In this document: piece after piece, positions 11,702-25,010 of the stretch | Position numbering within the stretch: position 1 is the first letter of the stretch | Layout of the letters: each line of letters starts with the position of its first letter | NCBI RefSeq assembly: GCF_011082085.1 | Contig: NZ_CP041063.1 | Span: 2,962,001 to 3,026,000 of the forward strand | Direction: 5' to 3' | DNA length: 64,000 nucleotides | DNA from: Bacillus sp. Cs-700 | GTDB lineage: Bacteria > Bacillota > Bacilli > Bacillales > Guptibacillaceae | Program-made: the position numbers and the translations under genes | The notes under the pieces: model-generated | What the model was told of the DNA's origin: nothing | The model's input: the letters and a program-made list of their open reading frames with translations, nothing else | The model's database searches: none

Positions 11702-11896
11702 ATGGAAAAGAAAGCAAAGAAAAAGAAGTTCGAGGTTCATGAAAATGAATCACTTTCTGACTGTTTAAAACGAATGGATGACGAAGGATATATGCCTGTG
11801 AGACGTAGGGAAGAACCTGTCTTTAAAGAAAGTAAAGGATCTAAAGAACCTGAGCTAGCCGGTCGGAAAATTGTTTTTGATGGAAAGTTAAAGTAA
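11702..11896 (+). CDS. yebG: NETI-motif protein (YebG-like)
   Basis: This is a 64-residue, very basic small protein of unknown function. The sequence KKKKFEVHENESLSDCLKRM and the ending GRKIVFDGKLK match Bacillus YebG, whose family is named for an N-E-T-I motif; here the motif reads NESL. It starts three bases after yebE, so the two are one operon. The first PurBox of the pur operon overlaps its last codon. Confidence 0.9.
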   Translation: MEKKAKKKKFEVHENESLSDCLKRMDDEGYMPVRRREEPVFKESKGSKEPELAGRKIVFDGKLK

Positions 11897-11940
11897 AAAC
11901 CGAACATTATAGTCGATATAAAACACATCGTTCGATTTTT
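11895..11940 (+). promoter_or_regulatory. pair of inverted PurBoxes (PurR operator)
   Basis: AAAAACCGAACATTAT at 11895-11910 and the inverted copy ATCGTTCGATTTTT at 11927-11940 both fit the PurBox consensus AWWWCCGAACWWT. They are separated by about 16 bases, as in other PurR control regions. They lie directly upstream of the -35 box, where PurR would repress when PRPP is low. Confidence 0.88.
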
Positions 11941-11942
11941 CG

Positions 11943-11972
11943 TTGACAGTTGAACGTCGCTCTTGTTACTAT
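11943..11972 (+). promoter_or_regulatory. sigma-A promoter of the pur operon
   Basis: TTGACA (11943-11948) and TACTAT (11967-11972) are 18 bases apart, with an extended TGt before the -10. This predicts a start near 11979, just before the riboswitch aptamer. Confidence 0.85.
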
Positions 11973-11993
11973 GAAAGAGGAGCAAAAAGGATA

Positions 11994-12063
11994 CCTCATA
12001 TAATCTTGGGAATAAGGCCCATAAGTTTCTACCTGACGACCATGAATCGTCGGACTATGAGGG
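11994..12063 (+). promoter_or_regulatory. guanine riboswitch aptamer of the pur operon
   Basis: This is a classic purine aptamer: P1 CCTCATA/TATGAGG closes it, followed by ATAATCTTGGGAATAAGGCCC and AAGTTTCTACC core sequences, a P3 of CTGACGA/TCGTCGG, and the junction ACTATG. The C in ACTATG is the base that selects guanine or hypoxanthine (adenine types have T). Guanine binding should favour the terminator at 12111-12164 and switch off purE-purD. Confidence 0.95.
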
Positions 12064-12068
12064 GGAAA

Positions 12069-12098
12069 GTCGTGTTTTGCGTATGCGCAAATCACGAC
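12069..12098 (+). promoter_or_regulatory. intermediate hairpin in the pur leader
   Basis: GTCGTGTTTTGCG pairs with TGCGCAAATCACGAC around a short loop, between the aptamer and the terminator. It is probably part of the expression platform; its exact role in antitermination is not readable by eye. Confidence 0.6.
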
Positions 12099-12110
12099 GG
12101 ATGTGTTTTC

Positions 12111-12164
12111 GCCCGAGGTAGAAGCTTCTTCTAAGTAAATAGAAGAATTCTATCTCGGGCTTTT
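12111..12164 (+). terminator. riboswitch-controlled attenuator before purE
   Basis: A long stem (12111-12123 GCCCGAGGTAGAA with 12148-12160) extends into TTCTTCT/AGAAGAA and ends in TTTTCTGTT. It lies between the guanine aptamer and purE and is the intrinsic terminator of the switch. Confidence 0.9.
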
Positions 12165-12219
12165 CTGTTATTTTCACACTATTTCGATTAATTAGCACCT
12201 TCATTTAAGGAGGAATAGC

Positions 12220-12705
12220 ATGAACGCAAAAGTTGGCGTCATCATGGGAAGCACTTCTGATTGGGATACGATGAAGCATGCCTGTGACATACTAGAAGAA
12301 CTTCAAGTACCATACGAGAAAAAAGTTGTTTCGGCTCATCGAACGCCGGAATTAATGTTTGAATATGCAGAATCGGCAAGAGAGCGTGGCTTGAACGTCA
12401 TTATTGCTGGTGCTGGTGGTGCTGCACATTTACCAGGGATGGTAGCAGCCAAAACAACCCTTCCAGTCATTGGTGTCCCTGTTCAATCACGCACATTAAA
12501 CGGTTTAGATTCTCTCCTTTCGATCGTTCAAATGCCAGGCGGCGTACCTGTAGCAACCGTGGCGATTGGAAAAGCGGGAGCGAAAAATGCTGGATTGCTT
12601 GCTGCGCAAATTCTAAGTACAGGTGATGAAACGATCGAGCAGAAGCTTAGCGACTATCGAAATCAGATGAAAGAAACCATACTCGAAAGTAGTGACAGCT
12701 TATGA
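12220..12705 (+). CDS. purE: N5-CAIR mutase PurE
   Basis: This is a 161-residue class I PurE, converting N5-carboxyaminoimidazole ribonucleotide to CAIR. It has GSTSDWDTM near the N-terminus (phosphate binding), the catalytic histidine in SAHRTP and the glycine-rich [12 protein letters not shown]. It forms octamers in the cytosol. It is the first gene of the operon, after AAGGAGG, and its end overlaps purK by four bases (ATGA). Confidence 0.98.
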   Translation: MNAKVGVIMGSTSDWDTMKHACDILEELQVPYEKKVVSAHRTPELMFEYAESARERGLNVIIAGAGGAAHLPGMVAAKTTLPVIGVPVQSRTLNGLDSLLSIVQMPGGVPVATVAIGKAGAKNAGLLAAQILSTGDETIEQKLSDYRNQMKETILESSDSL

Positions 12706-13814
12706 GGAAAACCATTTTACCCGGTAGCACAATTGGGATTCTAGGCGGCGGACAATTGGGAAGAATGATGGCGTTAAAAGCAAGAGAGATGGGCTACAAA
12801 ATCGCCGTTCTCGAACCGAAAAAAGATTCTCCCTGTGGTCAGGTCTCTGATCATGAGGTGGTCAGTGGCTATGATGACTTAGATGGCGCTCGAAAGTTAG
12901 CTGATTTAAGTGATGTGATCACATATGAGTTTGAAAATATAACACACGATACAGCAAAATGGCTGGAAGAAAATGCGTATATGCCTCAGGGGGGAGAACT
13001 GCTTCGAGTGACGCAAGATCGCTATGTTGAGAAGACAGCGATTCAGAAGTCGGGACTTCAAGTAGCACCTTTTGAAGCGGTCAATTCTCATCAAGACCTT
13101 AAGGTTGGGCTGGAGAAGATCGGCCTCCCTTCAGTCCTTAAAACACGTACGGGTGGTTACGATGGAAAAGGGCAGTGGGTACTTAAAACTGAAAAAGATG
13201 TGGAAGCTCTCACTTTTCCGAATGTACCTTGTATTCTTGAAAGCTGGGTTCCATTTCAAAAGGAACTCTCCGTGATTGTGACACGCAGTGTAACGGGGGA
13301 AACAACCACATTCCCTATAGGGGAAAACATTCATGTGAACAACATTCTTCACCAAACAATCGTTCCTGCTCGAGTAGAGGAAATGGTGAAAAAGAAAGCG
13401 GATGAGGTCGGAAAGAAGATTGCAAATTCACTTCAACTTGTTGGAACACTTGCAGTTGAGCTATTTCTTAAAGATAATGAGATTTATGTGAATGAGCTTG
13501 CACCACGTCCGCATAATTCTGGCCATTATACGATGGAGGCATGTGAGACATCACAATTTGAGCAGCATATTCGAGCGATATGTGGATTGCCGCTTGGGAA
13601 CACAGAACTGTTAAAACCTGTGGTGATGGGAAACTTGCTCGGTCAGCATGTGACTCCGCTAATGAAGAGCATTTCAGAGCTAGGTGAAGCAAAGCTACAT
13701 TTATATGGGAAAGACGAAGCAAAATCTAATCGGAAAATGGGACACATCAACTTTATTGCCCCTTCTGTAGAAGAAGCAATAAAGCAAATGAACTCATGGA
13801 GATTATGGCAGTAA
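12702..13814 (+). CDS. purK: N5-CAIR synthetase PurK
   Basis: This is a 370-residue ATP-grasp enzyme that makes N5-CAIR from AIR, bicarbonate and ATP, feeding PurE. The N-terminal Rossmann-like domain carries [11 protein letters not shown], and the ATP-grasp core carries [12 protein letters not shown] and [13 protein letters not shown]. The length is slightly short of some Bacillus homologs but both ends look intact. It overlaps purE. Confidence 0.97.
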   Translation: MRKTILPGSTIGILGGGQLGRMMALKAREMGYKIAVLEPKKDSPCGQVSDHEVVSGYDDLDGARKLADLSDVITYEFENITHDTAKWLEENAYMPQGGELLRVTQDRYVEKTAIQKSGLQVAPFEAVNSHQDLKVGLEKIGLPSVLKTRTGGYDGKGQWVLKTEKDVEALTFPNVPCILESWVPFQKELSVIVTRSVTGETTTFPIGENIHVNNILHQTIVPARVEEMVKKKADEVGKKIANSLQLVGTLAVELFLKDNEIYVNELAPRPHNSGHYTMEACETSQFEQHIRAICGLPLGNTELLKPVVMGNLLGQHVTPLMKSISELGEAKLHLYGKDEAKSNRKMGHINFIAPSVEEAIKQMNSWRLWQ

Positions 13815-13839
13815 AGACAAGAGACCAGGAGGACTTACG

Positions 13840-15132
13840 ATGATTGAACGTTATACTCGCCCCGAAATGGGAGCGATTTGGACAGAGGAAAACCGCTACA
13901 ACGCGTGGCTAGAGGTAGAAATTTTAGCATGTGAAGCTTGGGCAGAACTTGGCATTATCCCGAAAGAAGATGTCCAAAAAATACGTGAAAACGCTGGTTT
14001 CAACGTTGACCGCATTCATGAGATTGAAGAAGAAACACGTCATGATGTTGTGGCTTTTACAAGAGCCGTATCTGAAACGCTTGGAGAAGAACGGAAATGG
14101 GTGCATTACGGTCTAACATCAACGGATGTCGTTGATACAGCACTTTCTTATCAGTTGAATCAAGCGAACGACCTTTTGATTAAAGACATTGAGAAATTCA
14201 TTGACGTTCTAAAAGCAAAAGCACAGGAGCATAAGTACACAGTCATGATGGGGAGAACTCACGGTGTTCATGCAGAGCCAACAACGTTTGGTCTTAAAAT
14301 GGCGCTATGGTATGAAGAAATGAAGCGTAACCTTGAACGATTCAAAACAGCTTCAGATAACGTCCGATTCGGTAAACTATCTGGGGCAGTTGGAACATAT
14401 GCAAACATTGATCCATTTATCGAGCAGTATGTTTGTGAAAAGCTTGGCCTTCAAGCAGCGCCGATTTCTACACAAACGCTTCAGCGCGATCGTCATGCTC
14501 ATTACATGTCCGCTCTAGCACTTGTGGCAACATCGATTGAAAAGTTTGCTGTTGAAATTCGCGGTCTACAAAAGAGTGAAACGCGTGAAGTAGAAGAGTT
14601 TTTCGCGAAGGGACAAAAGGGATCTTCCGCGATGCCACATAAGCGTAACCCAATTGGTTCTGAGAACATGACTGGAATGGCACGTGTGATTCGTGGCTAT
14701 ATGACAACAGCTTACGAGAACGTTCCTCTCTGGCATGAGCGTGATATTTCTCATTCTTCAGCAGAGCGTGTCATTCTTCCCGATGCAACGATTGCGCTCA
14801 ACTATATGCTTAATCGTTTTGCAGGAATTGTTTCGAAACTAACGGTCTTCCCTGAGAACATGAAGCGCAATATGACAAGAACATACGGTTTGATTTACAG
14901 TCAACGCGTTCTTTTGTCCCTTATTGATAAAGGCATGGCGCGTGAAGCGGCGTATGATCTCGTTCAACCAAAAGCAATGGATGCTTGGGAAAGAGGCATT
15001 CAATTTAGAGAGCTTGTTGAAGCAGATCCTAAGATTACAGATCAGCTTAGTGAAGCAGAAATTGAAGATTGCTTTGACTACAATTACCACCTGAAGCCGG
15101 TGGATATGATTTTTGAACGTCTCGGACTTTAA
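13840..15132 (+). CDS. purB: adenylosuccinate lyase PurB
   Basis: This is a 430-residue enzyme of the fumarase/aspartase superfamily. It acts twice in purine synthesis: SAICAR to AICAR, and adenylosuccinate to AMP. The signature loop [11 protein letters not shown] is at about 262-272; the catalytic region TSTDVVDTA and [11 protein letters not shown] are present. It sits between purK and purC after a GGAGG site. Confidence 0.98.
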   Translation: MIERYTRPEMGAIWTEENRYNAWLEVEILACEAWAELGIIPKEDVQKIRENAGFNVDRIHEIEEETRHDVVAFTRAVSETLGEERKWVHYGLTSTDVVDTALSYQLNQANDLLIKDIEKFIDVLKAKAQEHKYTVMMGRTHGVHAEPTTFGLKMALWYEEMKRNLERFKTASDNVRFGKLSGAVGTYANIDPFIEQYVCEKLGLQAAPISTQTLQRDRHAHYMSALALVATSIEKFAVEIRGLQKSETREVEEFFAKGQKGSSAMPHKRNPIGSENMTGMARVIRGYMTTAYENVPLWHERDISHSSAERVILPDATIALNYMLNRFAGIVSKLTVFPENMKRNMTRTYGLIYSQRVLLSLIDKGMAREAAYDLVQPKAMDAWERGIQFRELVEADPKITDQLSEAEIEDCFDYNYHLKPVDMIFERLGL

Positions 15133-15154
15133 TTAAGCATCGGAGGGGATCACC

Positions 15155-15880
15155 ATGGAAAAGCAAGCATTGTTGTACGAAGGAAAAGCGAAGAGAATTT
15201 ACGCAACGAATGAAGCAGAGGTTGTTTGGGTCGCATACAAAGACTCAGCAACTGCTTATAACGGTGAGAAGAAAGCAACGATTACAGGCAAAGGTCGCCT
15301 GAACAATGAAATTACAAGCCTGCTCTTTGATTATTTAAAAAGTGCTGGAATTGAAAGTCATTTTATTAAAAAGCTTTCTTCTACTGAACAGCTTGTCAAA
15401 CGTGTTTCGATCATTCCGCTCGAAGTGGTTGTTCGAAACATCGCAGCTGGGAGCTTTTCCAAACGCACGGGTGTGGAAGAAGGGAAATTACTGAAACAGC
15501 CGATCGTTGAATTTTATTACAAGAATGATGACCTTGGTGATCCTCTTCTCACGCTTGATCACGTGTTAGAACTTGAACTTGCAACAGAAGAAATCGTTCA
15601 TGAATTAAAAGAACGCGCATTAAAGATTAATACGCTATTACGTGAATACTTTCTTGATTGTGACGTAAAGCTCATTGATTTTAAATTAGAGTTTGGTGTC
15701 ACACCGGAAGGCAAGATCCTGTTGGCAGATGAAATCTCTCCAGATACTTGCCGCTTATGGGATAGTAAAACGAATGAGAAACTAGATAAAGACGTGTTTC
15801 GAAGAGATATTGGAAATTTGACAGAAGCGTACGAACAAATTTTAACTCGCCTGGGGGGCTCCGAATCATGTACAAAGTAA
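15155..15880 (+). CDS. purC: SAICAR synthetase PurC
   Basis: This is a 241-residue enzyme joining CAIR and aspartate with [12 protein letters not shown] near the N-terminus is the nucleotide-binding motif; LIDFKLEFG and [14 protein letters not shown] are the conserved C-terminal signatures. Its end overlaps the purS start by 13 bases in another frame, indicating tight coupling. Confidence 0.98.
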   Translation: MEKQALLYEGKAKRIYATNEAEVVWVAYKDSATAYNGEKKATITGKGRLNNEITSLLFDYLKSAGIESHFIKKLSSTEQLVKRVSIIPLEVVVRNIAAGSFSKRTGVEEGKLLKQPIVEFYYKNDDLGDPLLTLDHVLELELATEEIVHELKERALKINTLLREYFLDCDVKLIDFKLEFGVTPEGKILLADEISPDTCRLWDSKTNEKLDKDVFRRDIGNLTEAYEQILTRLGGSESCTK

Positions 15881-16119
15881 AAGTCTATGTAACGTTAAAA
15901 GAAAGTGTTCTAGATCCGCAGGGAAGTGCTGTGAAAAATTCATTACACAGCCTTTCGTATCATGAAGTGGAAGACGTACGGATCGGGAAATACATGGAAC
16001 TGATAGTAAAAGATACGGAGAACCTGGATCAGCGAATTAAAGAGATTTGCGAGAAGCTTCTTGCGAATACGGTTATTGAAGACTACACCTATGAAATCGA
16101 GGAGGGAGTCGCACAGTGA
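15868..16119 (+). CDS. purS: FGAM synthase small subunit PurS
   Basis: This is an 83-residue scaffold subunit of formylglycinamidine ribonucleotide synthase, which in Bacillus is a PurL-PurQ-PurS complex. [18 protein letters not shown] and the repeated beta-alpha-beta pattern are typical. It overlaps both purC upstream and purQ downstream (GTGA). Confidence 0.97.
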   Translation: MYKVKVYVTLKESVLDPQGSAVKNSLHSLSYHEVEDVRIGKYMELIVKDTENLDQRIKEICEKLLANTVIEDYTYEIEEGVAQ

Positions 16120-16799
16120 AATTTGCGGTGATTGTGTTCCCGGGTTCTAACTGCGATGTGGATATGTATCACGCCATCAAAGATGAGCTTGGAGAAGAAG
16201 CGGTTTATGTCCGGTACGATGAGCAAAATCTAGCAAACTATGATGCGATTCTTCTACCAGGCGGTTTCTCTTACGGAGATTACCTTCGCAGCGGTGCCAT
16301 TGCTCGCTTTGCGCCGATTATGCCTGAGGTAGTGAAGGCAGCTGAAGCAGGGATACCGATCCTCGGTGTTTGTAATGGATTCCAAATTCTCTTGGAAGCA
16401 GGTCTGTTACCAGGGGCGATGAAGCGAAATAAAAACCTGAAGTTTATGTGTCGTCCAGTGACACTACGCGTTCAAAACAATGAAACAATGTTTACTTCAG
16501 CTTATGAAAAACACGAAGAAATTACGATTCCAATCGCACATGGAGAAGGAAACTACTATTGCGATGAAGCAACACTTGCGAAATTGAAGGAGGAAAATCG
16601 TATTGCGTTTACCTATGCGAATAATCCGAACGGCTCGGTTGAGGATATTGCTGGTATCGTAAACGAAAAGGGCAACGTCCTCGGGATGATGCCTCACCCA
16701 GAACGAGCGGTAGATGAGCTGTTAGGAAGTGCAGATGGATTAAATCTATTTAAATCGATACTACGGAACTGGAGGGAATCCCATGTCACACATGCATGA
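16116..16799 (+). CDS. purQ: FGAM synthase glutaminase subunit PurQ
   Basis: This is a 227-residue class I glutamine amidotransferase that supplies ammonia to PurL. The nucleophile elbow is GVCNGFQIL, with the catalytic cysteine near residue 86, and the histidine-glutamate pair is in [13 protein letters not shown]. It starts with GTG overlapping the purS stop, and its end overlaps the purL start by 17 bases. Confidence 0.98.
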   Translation: MKFAVIVFPGSNCDVDMYHAIKDELGEEAVYVRYDEQNLANYDAILLPGGFSYGDYLRSGAIARFAPIMPEVVKAAEAGIPILGVCNGFQILLEAGLLPGAMKRNKNLKFMCRPVTLRVQNNETMFTSAYEKHEEITIPIAHGEGNYYCDEATLAKLKEENRIAFTYANNPNGSVEDIAGIVNEKGNVLGMMPHPERAVDELLGSADGLNLFKSILRNWRESHVTHA

Positions 16800-19008
16800 A
16801 CCAACACCTGAGATGATTAAAGACCAGAAGCTCTATAGTCAGATGGGCTTAACAGATGAAGAGTTCGGTATGGTGGAAGAGATTCTTGGCCGTACGCCGA
16901 ATTACACGGAAACGGGGCTGTTTTCCGTTATGTGGTCGGAACACTGTAGCTATAAGAACTCAAAACCAGTGTTAAAAAAATTCCCAATCACAGGTGAGCG
17001 TGTTCTTCAAGGTCCTGGTGAAGGGGCTGGAATCGTTGATATTGGTGATGAACAGGCAGTCGTATTTAAGATTGAAAGCCACAACCACCCTTCTGCGATC
17101 GAGCCTTATCAAGGTGCAGCAACAGGGGTTGGCGGCATTATCCGTGACGTTTTCTCGATGGGAGCTCGTCCCATTGCTCTTCTTAATTCACTTCGATTTG
17201 GTGAACTTAGCAATCCGAAAGTGAAGTATCTGTTTGAAGAAGTTGTTGCTGGTATTGCAGGATACGGGAACTGTATTGGAATCCCTACGGTAGGTGGAGA
17301 AGTACAGTTCGATTCTTCTTACGATGGAAACCCACTTGTGAACGCAATGTGTGTGGGCTTAATTGATCATAAAGACATTCAGAAAGGGATTGCATCTGGA
17401 GCTGGAAACACGGTGATGTACGTTGGTGCGAGCACTGGACGTGACGGCATCCACGGCGCAACCTTCGCATCTGAAGAATTGACAGATGCTTCTGACGAAA
17501 AGCGCCCTGCTGTTCAAGTAGGTGATCCGTTCATGGAAAAGCTTCTGCTTGAAGCGTGTCTTGAACTTGTTCATTGTGATGCGCTTGTTGGCATTCAGGA
17601 TATGGGGGCAGCGGGTCTAACATCTTCTGCTTCAGAAATGGCGAGTAAGGCAGGAATGGGACTTGAAATGAACCTTGATGAAGTGCCACAGCGCGAAAAA
17701 GGAATGACACCATATGAAATGATGCTGTCTGAGTCACAGGAGCGAATGCTCGTTGTTGTGAAAAAAGGCCACGAAGCTGAGATCAAAGCCATTACAGACC
17801 GCTGGGGTCTTTTAGCGAAAGAGGTTGGGGTTGTAACAGAAGATAAGCGGTTCCGACTTCTTCATAAAGGGCAAGTTGTGGCAGACGTCCCGGTTGATGC
17901 ACTTGCCGAAGAAGCGCCTGTTTATCATAAACCTTCTCGCATTCCGGAGTATTATATTGAAAATCAACAGCTTCATAAGCCAATTCCTGAGGTGGAAGAT
18001 GCGAAGGACATGCTTTATACGCTTCTAGGTCAGCCGACAATTTCAAGCAAGGAATGGGTTTTTGATCAGTATGACTATATGGTGCGTACAAATACAGTAG
18101 TAGCACCAGGATCAGACGCTGCAGTTGTCCGCGTACGTGGAACGAACAAAGGGTTAGCGATGACGACGGATTGTAATTCGCGTTATTTATATCTCGATCC
18201 TGAAGTAGGCGGTCAGATCGCGGTTGCAGAAGCGGCGCGTAATATCGTTTGTTCAGGTGGAGAGCCATTAGCGATTACTGATTGCTTAAACTTTGGTAAC
18301 CCTGAGAAACCAGAGATCTTCTGGCAAATTGAAAAAGCAACAGATGGGATGAGTGAAGCGTGTCGCATGCTAAATGCACCTGTTATTGGCGGGAACGTGT
18401 CCCTTTATAACGAGACGAACGGCATTGCCGTATATCCAACACCGGTAGTTGGCATGGTGGGTCTCGTTCATGATCTTAGTCATGTTACAACGCAGCATTT
18501 TAAAAAAGAAGGAAACTTGATTTACATGCTGGGCGAAACGGGAGAAGATTTTGGCGGTAGCGAGCTTCAAAAGTATCTTGATGGTAAGATTTCAGGTCAA
18601 GCACCTGCCCTTAATCTTGAAATTGAAAAAGAACGCCAAAACCAACTTCTAATGGCCATTCAAGATGGTCTTGTTGAATCAGCTCACGATCTCGCAGAAG
18701 GCGGCCTTAGTGTGGCCCTTGCAGAATCGCTCATTGGCACAGAGCTTGGAGCCAACGTAAGGATTGACGGAGATATTACGACAGACCTCTTTAGTGAAAC
18801 ACAATCTCGTTTTCTTGTAAGCATCAAGGGGGAACATCAGCAGGCATTTGAGCAACGAACGGGAGCGACGCTAATCGGTGAAGTAACCGGTACGGGTGTA
18901 TTAACGATGATGCATGAGGATGAAACACATATCTTCGATGCTCCAGTTCAAGAGCTCGAAGCAGCCTGGAAAGGAGCCATTCCATGTTTGGTGAAATCAA
19001 AGGCTTAA
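16783..19008 (+). CDS. purL: FGAM synthase large subunit PurL
   Basis: This is the 741-residue small-type PurL, which converts FGAR to FGAM using ATP and ammonia from PurQ. It shows [19 protein letters not shown] near the N-terminus, [13 protein letters not shown], and the doubled PurM-like domains ([16 protein letters not shown] and GGSELQ). The ATG follows GGAGG by seven bases. Its end overlaps purF by 25 bases. Confidence 0.98.
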   Translation: MSHMHEPTPEMIKDQKLYSQMGLTDEEFGMVEEILGRTPNYTETGLFSVMWSEHCSYKNSKPVLKKFPITGERVLQGPGEGAGIVDIGDEQAVVFKIESHNHPSAIEPYQGAATGVGGIIRDVFSMGARPIALLNSLRFGELSNPKVKYLFEEVVAGIAGYGNCIGIPTVGGEVQFDSSYDGNPLVNAMCVGLIDHKDIQKGIASGAGNTVMYVGASTGRDGIHGATFASEELTDASDEKRPAVQVGDPFMEKLLLEACLELVHCDALVGIQDMGAAGLTSSASEMASKAGMGLEMNLDEVPQREKGMTPYEMMLSESQERMLVVVKKGHEAEIKAITDRWGLLAKEVGVVTEDKRFRLLHKGQVVADVPVDALAEEAPVYHKPSRIPEYYIENQQLHKPIPEVEDAKDMLYTLLGQPTISSKEWVFDQYDYMVRTNTVVAPGSDAAVVRVRGTNKGLAMTTDCNSRYLYLDPEVGGQIAVAEAARNIVCSGGEPLAITDCLNFGNPEKPEIFWQIEKATDGMSEACRMLNAPVIGGNVSLYNETNGIAVYPTPVVGMVGLVHDLSHVTTQHFKKEGNLIYMLGETGEDFGGSELQKYLDGKISGQAPALNLEIEKERQNQLLMAIQDGLVESAHDLAEGGLSVALAESLIGTELGANVRIDGDITTDLFSETQSRFLVSIKGEHQQAFEQRTGATLIGEVTGTGVLTMMHEDETHIFDAPVQELEAAWKGAIPCLVKSKA

Positions 19009-20396
19009 ATGAAGAGTGTGGCGTATTTGGTATCTGGGGTCACCCGGATGCTGCGTCGTTAACGTATTACGGTCTTCATAGCTTACAGCATCGTGGTCAG
19101 GAAGGTGCGGGAATTGTCACGACTGACGGTGATCGTCTCTATAACCATAAAGGGCTTGGACTCGTGAATGATGTCTTTGGACCTGGTGATCTTGAGAAGC
19201 TTGAAGGAAATGGTGCGATTGGCCATGTGAGGTATTCCACTGCTGGAGGCGGGGGATATGAGAACGTTCAGCCTCTTGTGTTCCGCTCACAAAACGGTGG
19301 CCTTGCTCTTGCGCATAATGGAAACTTAGTAAATGCCAATGCGCTTAAGCACCAGCTCGAAGGTCAAGGGAGTATTTTCCAAACAACGTCCGATACAGAG
19401 GTGCTAGCCCACCTTATTAAACGAAGCGGCTACTTAAGTCAGCGTGAAAAAGTAAAGAATGCCCTCACAATGGTGAAAGGTGCTTATGCTTTCATTATGA
19501 TGACGGAGAAAGAGATGATGGTCGCTCTCGATCCCCATGGATTAAGACCACTCTCATTAGGCATTTTAGAAGGGGCTTACGTAGTTGCTTCAGAAACGTG
19601 TGCATTTGATTTAATCGGAGCGGAATATATACGAGATGTGCAACCAGGGGAGCTTTTGATTATTAGTGAGAACGGTTTGGAATCAGAGCGATTTTCTTCT
19701 TCGATCTCACGTGCTATATGTTCAATGGAGTACATCTACTTTTCTAGACCAGATAGCAATATCGAGAATATTAACGTGCATACTGCTCGTAAACAGCTTG
19801 GCAAACAGCTTGCTAAAGAAGCGCCAATTGAAGCCGATATCGTAACGGGTGTTCCAGACTCAAGTATTTCAGCTGCGATTGGGTATGCAGAAGAATCAGG
19901 TATCCCATATGAAATGGGCTTAATAAAAAATCGCTATGTGGGCAGAACGTTTATCCAACCTTCTCAGGAGTTACGGGAGCGCGGTGTGAAGATGAAGCTT
20001 TCACCAGTTCGAGGAGTTGTTGAAGGTAAGCGTGTTGTGATTGTTGATGATTCAATTGTTAGAGGAACAACAAGCAGACGAATCGTGACAATGCTTCGTG
20101 AAGCGGGAGCGAAAGAAGTTCACGTTCGCATTAGTGCGCCTCCAATTATCAGCCCATGCTATTACGGAATTGATACATCGAACTCCGGTGAATTGATTGC
20201 GGCGAAGATGAGCGTAGCAGAGATGTGTGAAGAAATAGGTGCGGATTCTCTAACCTTTCTTACAACAGATGGCATGACGACTGCGATCGGCAGAGAAGAG
20301 AAAGATTCATCTTGTGGTCAGTGTCTAGGTTGTTTTACAGGCAACTATCCAACGGAAATTTATCCTGATACCGTTCATCCTTACGAAAAAGTTTAA
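18984..20396 (+). CDS. purF: amidophosphoribosyltransferase PurF
   Basis: This is a 470-residue first enzyme of the pathway (PRPP + glutamine to phosphoribosylamine). An 11-residue propeptide is followed by the nucleophile Cys12 ([11 protein letters not shown]), as in the B. subtilis 4Fe-4S type. The PRPP loop [14 protein letters not shown] lies in the C-terminal half, and the cysteines in [10 protein letters not shown] fit the Fe-S ligands. The cluster makes the enzyme oxygen-labile in starving cells. It overlaps purL. Confidence 0.98.
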   Translation: MFGEIKGLNEECGVFGIWGHPDAASLTYYGLHSLQHRGQEGAGIVTTDGDRLYNHKGLGLVNDVFGPGDLEKLEGNGAIGHVRYSTAGGGGYENVQPLVFRSQNGGLALAHNGNLVNANALKHQLEGQGSIFQTTSDTEVLAHLIKRSGYLSQREKVKNALTMVKGAYAFIMMTEKEMMVALDPHGLRPLSLGILEGAYVVASETCAFDLIGAEYIRDVQPGELLIISENGLESERFSSSISRAICSMEYIYFSRPDSNIENINVHTARKQLGKQLAKEAPIEADIVTGVPDSSISAAIGYAEESGIPYEMGLIKNRYVGRTFIQPSQELRERGVKMKLSPVRGVVEGKRVVIVDDSIVRGTTSRRIVTMLREAGAKEVHVRISAPPIISPCYYGIDTSNSGELIAAKMSVAEMCEEIGADSLTFLTTDGMTTAIGREEKDSSCGQCLGCFTGNYPTEIYPDTVHPYEKV

Positions 20397-20411
20397 CCGA
20401 AGGAGGCCATT

Positions 20412-21452
20412 ATGGCACAAGCATACAGGCAGGCAGGCGTTAACATAGAAGCAGGTTATGAAGCGGTGGATCGCATTAAGCCCCACGTCAAGAAAACAAT
20501 GCGCAAAGGTGTAATGGGCGGACTTGGTGGTTTCGGTGGCATGTTCGATCTGTCAGAACTAGATTATGAGAAACCAGTTCTTGTTTCAGGAACGGACGGT
20601 GTTGGAACAAAGCTCATGCTTGCGATTCAACTCGATCAGCATGATACGATTGGCATTGATTGCGTGGCAATGTGCGTCAATGATGTTGTCGCACAGGGGG
20701 CAGAACCTCTCTATTTTCTTGATTATATTGCAACTGGAAAACTTGCACCAGAGCGAATCGAGGAAATTGTAAAGGGTGTGGCAGAAGGCTGTTCACAGGC
20801 AGGCTGTGCCTTAATTGGTGGAGAAACAGCGGAAATGCCTGATATGTATCAAGAAAACGACTATGATCTTGCTGGATTTACGGTGGGAGCTGTTGAAAAG
20901 TCGAAGTTGATTACGATAGAGAATGTAAGAGAAGGAAATGTCCTAATCGGTCTTGCTTCAAACGGCATTCACAGCAACGGTTTTTCCCTTGTACGCAAAG
21001 TGTTGCTGAAAGATCATAAGCTGGATCTTGCAACCTCTTATGATGAGCTTGATTCAACGCTTGGAGAGGCGTTACTTGCTCCGACGCGTATTTATGTTAA
21101 ACCGGTTTTAAATGTTCTTAAATCACACACTGTGAATGGAATTGCCCATATAACAGGCGGTGGTTTTGAAGAGAATATTCCACGTATGCTTCCTGAAGGA
21201 CTGGCAGCCCAAGTTGATTATGGTTCCTGGCCGATTCCGCCAATCTTTGATTTAATCGAAAAGAAAGGCAATCTTGCTCGTAAGGAAATGTTTACAACGT
21301 TTAATATGGGCATAGGTATGGTACTTGCTGTGCCGGAAGATGTGGCTGTAAATGTTATTAAAGCTCTTGAACAGGATGGCGAACGAGCTTATATGATTGG
21401 GCGCGTAGTCAAAGGAGAAGGAATTGAATTTGGAGGCGGTGACCTGTCGTGA
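20412..21452 (+). CDS. purM: AIR synthetase PurM
   Basis: This is a 346-residue ATP-dependent cyclase turning FGAM into AIR. Motifs include [33 protein letters not shown] and [13 protein letters not shown]. It follows purF by 15 bases with an AAGGAGG site, and its end overlaps purN (GTGA). Confidence 0.98.
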   Translation: MAQAYRQAGVNIEAGYEAVDRIKPHVKKTMRKGVMGGLGGFGGMFDLSELDYEKPVLVSGTDGVGTKLMLAIQLDQHDTIGIDCVAMCVNDVVAQGAEPLYFLDYIATGKLAPERIEEIVKGVAEGCSQAGCALIGGETAEMPDMYQENDYDLAGFTVGAVEKSKLITIENVREGNVLIGLASNGIHSNGFSLVRKVLLKDHKLDLATSYDELDSTLGEALLAPTRIYVKPVLNVLKSHTVNGIAHITGGGFEENIPRMLPEGLAAQVDYGSWPIPPIFDLIEKKGNLARKEMFTTFNMGIGMVLAVPEDVAVNVIKALEQDGERAYMIGRVVKGEGIEFGGGDLS

Positions 21453-22027
21453 AGAAGCTAGCCGTATTCGCATCTGGAAGCGGCTCGAACTTCGAAGCGA
21501 TTGCCGCAGCCATTGAAAAAGGACAATTAGAGGCTGAAGTTGCTCTTGTTGTATGCGACCGTCCTGGAGCAAAAGTTGAAAAAAGGGCAGAACGCTTTGG
21601 CATTCCTGTCCTTTCCTTTTATCCTAAATCATATGACTCAAAAGCTGATTTTGAAAACTTTATTCTTCAACAATTGAACGATGCAGGGGTTGAGTGGATT
21701 GTTCTTGCAGGTTATATGAGGTTAATTGGTCCAACACTCCTTCAAGGTTTTGAAGGAAGAATCATCAATATTCATCCCTCTCTCCTTCCGTCTTTTCCAG
21801 GAAAAGACGCGATTGGCCAAGCATTCGAAGCTGGTGTTAAAATCACAGGTGTTACCGTTCACTTCGTGGACGAGGGAATGGATACAGGGAAAATTATTGA
21901 TCAAGACAGCGTTCGAATTGATGAGGGAGATACGAAAGACGACCTGGCAAACAAAATTCAGGCCGTTGAACACCTTTTGTATCCGGCTGTCATTCGTTCC
22001 CTTCTTCAGGAAAAAAACAAGAGATAG
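21449..22027 (+). CDS. purN: GAR transformylase PurN
   Basis: This is a 192-residue enzyme that transfers a formyl group from 10-formyl-THF to GAR. The N-terminal [12 protein letters not shown] binds the ribonucleotide phosphate. The catalytic asparagine-histidine pair is in [13 protein letters not shown], and the aspartate comes from [11 protein letters not shown]. It starts with GTG overlapping purM. Confidence 0.97.
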   Translation: MKKLAVFASGSGSNFEAIAAAIEKGQLEAEVALVVCDRPGAKVEKRAERFGIPVLSFYPKSYDSKADFENFILQQLNDAGVEWIVLAGYMRLIGPTLLQGFEGRIINIHPSLLPSFPGKDAIGQAFEAGVKITGVTVHFVDEGMDTGKIIDQDSVRIDEGDTKDDLANKIQAVEHLLYPAVIRSLLQEKNKR

Positions 22028-22041
22028 TAGGAGGAGTTCAC

Positions 22042-23580
22042 ATGACGATTAAACGCGCACTCATTAGCGTTTCTGATAAAACAGATATTACAGCATTTGC
22101 AAAAGGGCTTGCGGAAAAAGGGGTAGAGGTGATCTCAACAGGTGGGACAAAGCGTGCCCTTGAAGAAGCCGGTGTTAATGTGATTGGCATTTCAGACGTC
22201 ACTGGTTTCCCAGAAATTCTTGATGGCCGAGTAAAAACACTCCATCCTAACGTACATAGTGGTCTTCTTGCTGTGCGTGATAATGAAGCTCATCAAGAAC
22301 AGTTGAACGAGCTTAATATCAAACCGATTGATCTTGTTGTTGTGAATTTGTATCCTTTTCAGGAAACAATCGCAAAACCAGACGTGACATATGAAGAAGC
22401 AATTGAAAACATTGATATTGGTGGACCTACAATGCTTCGTTCCGCTGCTAAAAATCATCGGGATGTTACTGTAGTTGTCGATCCTTCTGACTACAACCGA
22501 GTTTTACGTCAAGTTGAAGAAAATGGCGACACAACAGAAATTCTTCGTCGTGAACTTGCAGCAAAAGTATTCCGTCATACGGCTTCTTATGATGCTGTGA
22601 TCTCCGAATATTTAACTGCTCAATCCGGTGAAGAAGAGCCTGAATCGCTAACGGTAACCTTTGAGCGCAAACAAACGCTTCGCTATGGTGAAAATCCTCA
22701 TCAAAAAGCTGTTTTCTATAAAAAACCATTGTACAAAGGAGCATCTCTTGCTTCAGCTGAGCAGTTAAATGGGAAAGAGCTTTCTTACAATAACATTAAT
22801 GATGCAAATGCAGCGCTAAATATTGTGAAGGAATTTAATCAGCCAGCTGTTGTAGCTGTTAAACATATGAACCCTTGTGGCGTAGGTACGGGGGAGACGA
22901 TTGTCGAAGCTTATCAGAAAGCGTATGAAGCTGATTCAACGTCTATTTTTGGTGGTATTGTTGCGATCAATCGTGAAGTGGACGAAGCAACGGCGCTTAA
23001 GTTAAAAGAAATATTCCTTGAAATTATTATGGCGCCTTCATTTACGGAAGAAGCTCTGGCTGTATTAACAAAGAAAAAGAACCTTCGCCTATTAAAGCTA
23101 GATGTCGCGGCTTCACCTGCTGTAGAACACCAGCTTACATCAGTAAATGGCGGTCTTTTACTGCAAGAACGAGATCGTTATGGATTTGACGAAGCGAACA
23201 TTTCCGTACCAACCGACCGTGAACCGACAGAAGAAGAATGGGAAGCGCTCAAACTAGCATGGAAAGTTGTGAAACACGTCAAGTCCAACGCGATTGTATT
23301 AACGAAAAATGATCAAACAATTGGAATTGGTGCTGGACAGATGAACCGTGTCGGTGCGGCAAATATTGCGATTGAACAAGCAGGTAATCAGAGTAAAGGA
23401 TCGGTAATGGGCTCAGACGCTTTCTTCCCGATGGATGATACGGTTGAAGCAGCAGGACGAGCTGGTGTGACAGCGATCATCCAACCTGGCGGCTCGATTC
23501 GAGATGAGGATTCGATTAAGAAAGCGAATGAATATGGCATAACAATGGTCTTTACTGGCATTCGTCATTTCAAACATTAA
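22042..23580 (+). CDS. purH: bifunctional AICAR transformylase/IMP cyclohydrolase PurH
   Basis: This is a 512-residue enzyme catalysing the last two steps to IMP. The N-terminal IMP cyclohydrolase domain (about residues 1-195) has [18 protein letters not shown] and [13 protein letters not shown]. The C-terminal transformylase carries [10 protein letters not shown] and the active KHMNPCGVG. The GGAGG site is well spaced. Confidence 0.98.
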   Translation: MTIKRALISVSDKTDITAFAKGLAEKGVEVISTGGTKRALEEAGVNVIGISDVTGFPEILDGRVKTLHPNVHSGLLAVRDNEAHQEQLNELNIKPIDLVVVNLYPFQETIAKPDVTYEEAIENIDIGGPTMLRSAAKNHRDVTVVVDPSDYNRVLRQVEENGDTTEILRRELAAKVFRHTASYDAVISEYLTAQSGEEEPESLTVTFERKQTLRYGENPHQKAVFYKKPLYKGASLASAEQLNGKELSYNNINDANAALNIVKEFNQPAVVAVKHMNPCGVGTGETIVEAYQKAYEADSTSIFGGIVAINREVDEATALKLKEIFLEIIMAPSFTEEALAVLTKKKNLRLLKLDVAASPAVEHQLTSVNGGLLLQERDRYGFDEANISVPTDREPTEEEWEALKLAWKVVKHVKSNAIVLTKNDQTIGIGAGQMNRVGAANIAIEQAGNQSKGSVMGSDAFFPMDDTVEAAGRAGVTAIIQPGGSIRDEDSIKKANEYGITMVFTGIRHFKH

Positions 23581-24943
<1,363 letters not shown>

Positions 24944-24971
24944 AACTAAACCTCCTTTTGATAAGGTAGAG

Positions 24972-25002
24972 AAAACTTCCCTAAATATAGGGAAGTTTTT
25001 TT
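24972..25002 (+). terminator. pur operon terminator
   Basis: The perfect 11-bp stem AAAACTTCCCT/AGGGAAGTTTT (24972-24982 with 24989-24999) is followed by further Ts. It lies beyond the small antisense gene, so pur transcripts should run through that gene. It may also stop transcripts from the minus-strand gene at 25011-25256. Confidence 0.88.
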
Positions 25003-25010
25003 GTTAAGAT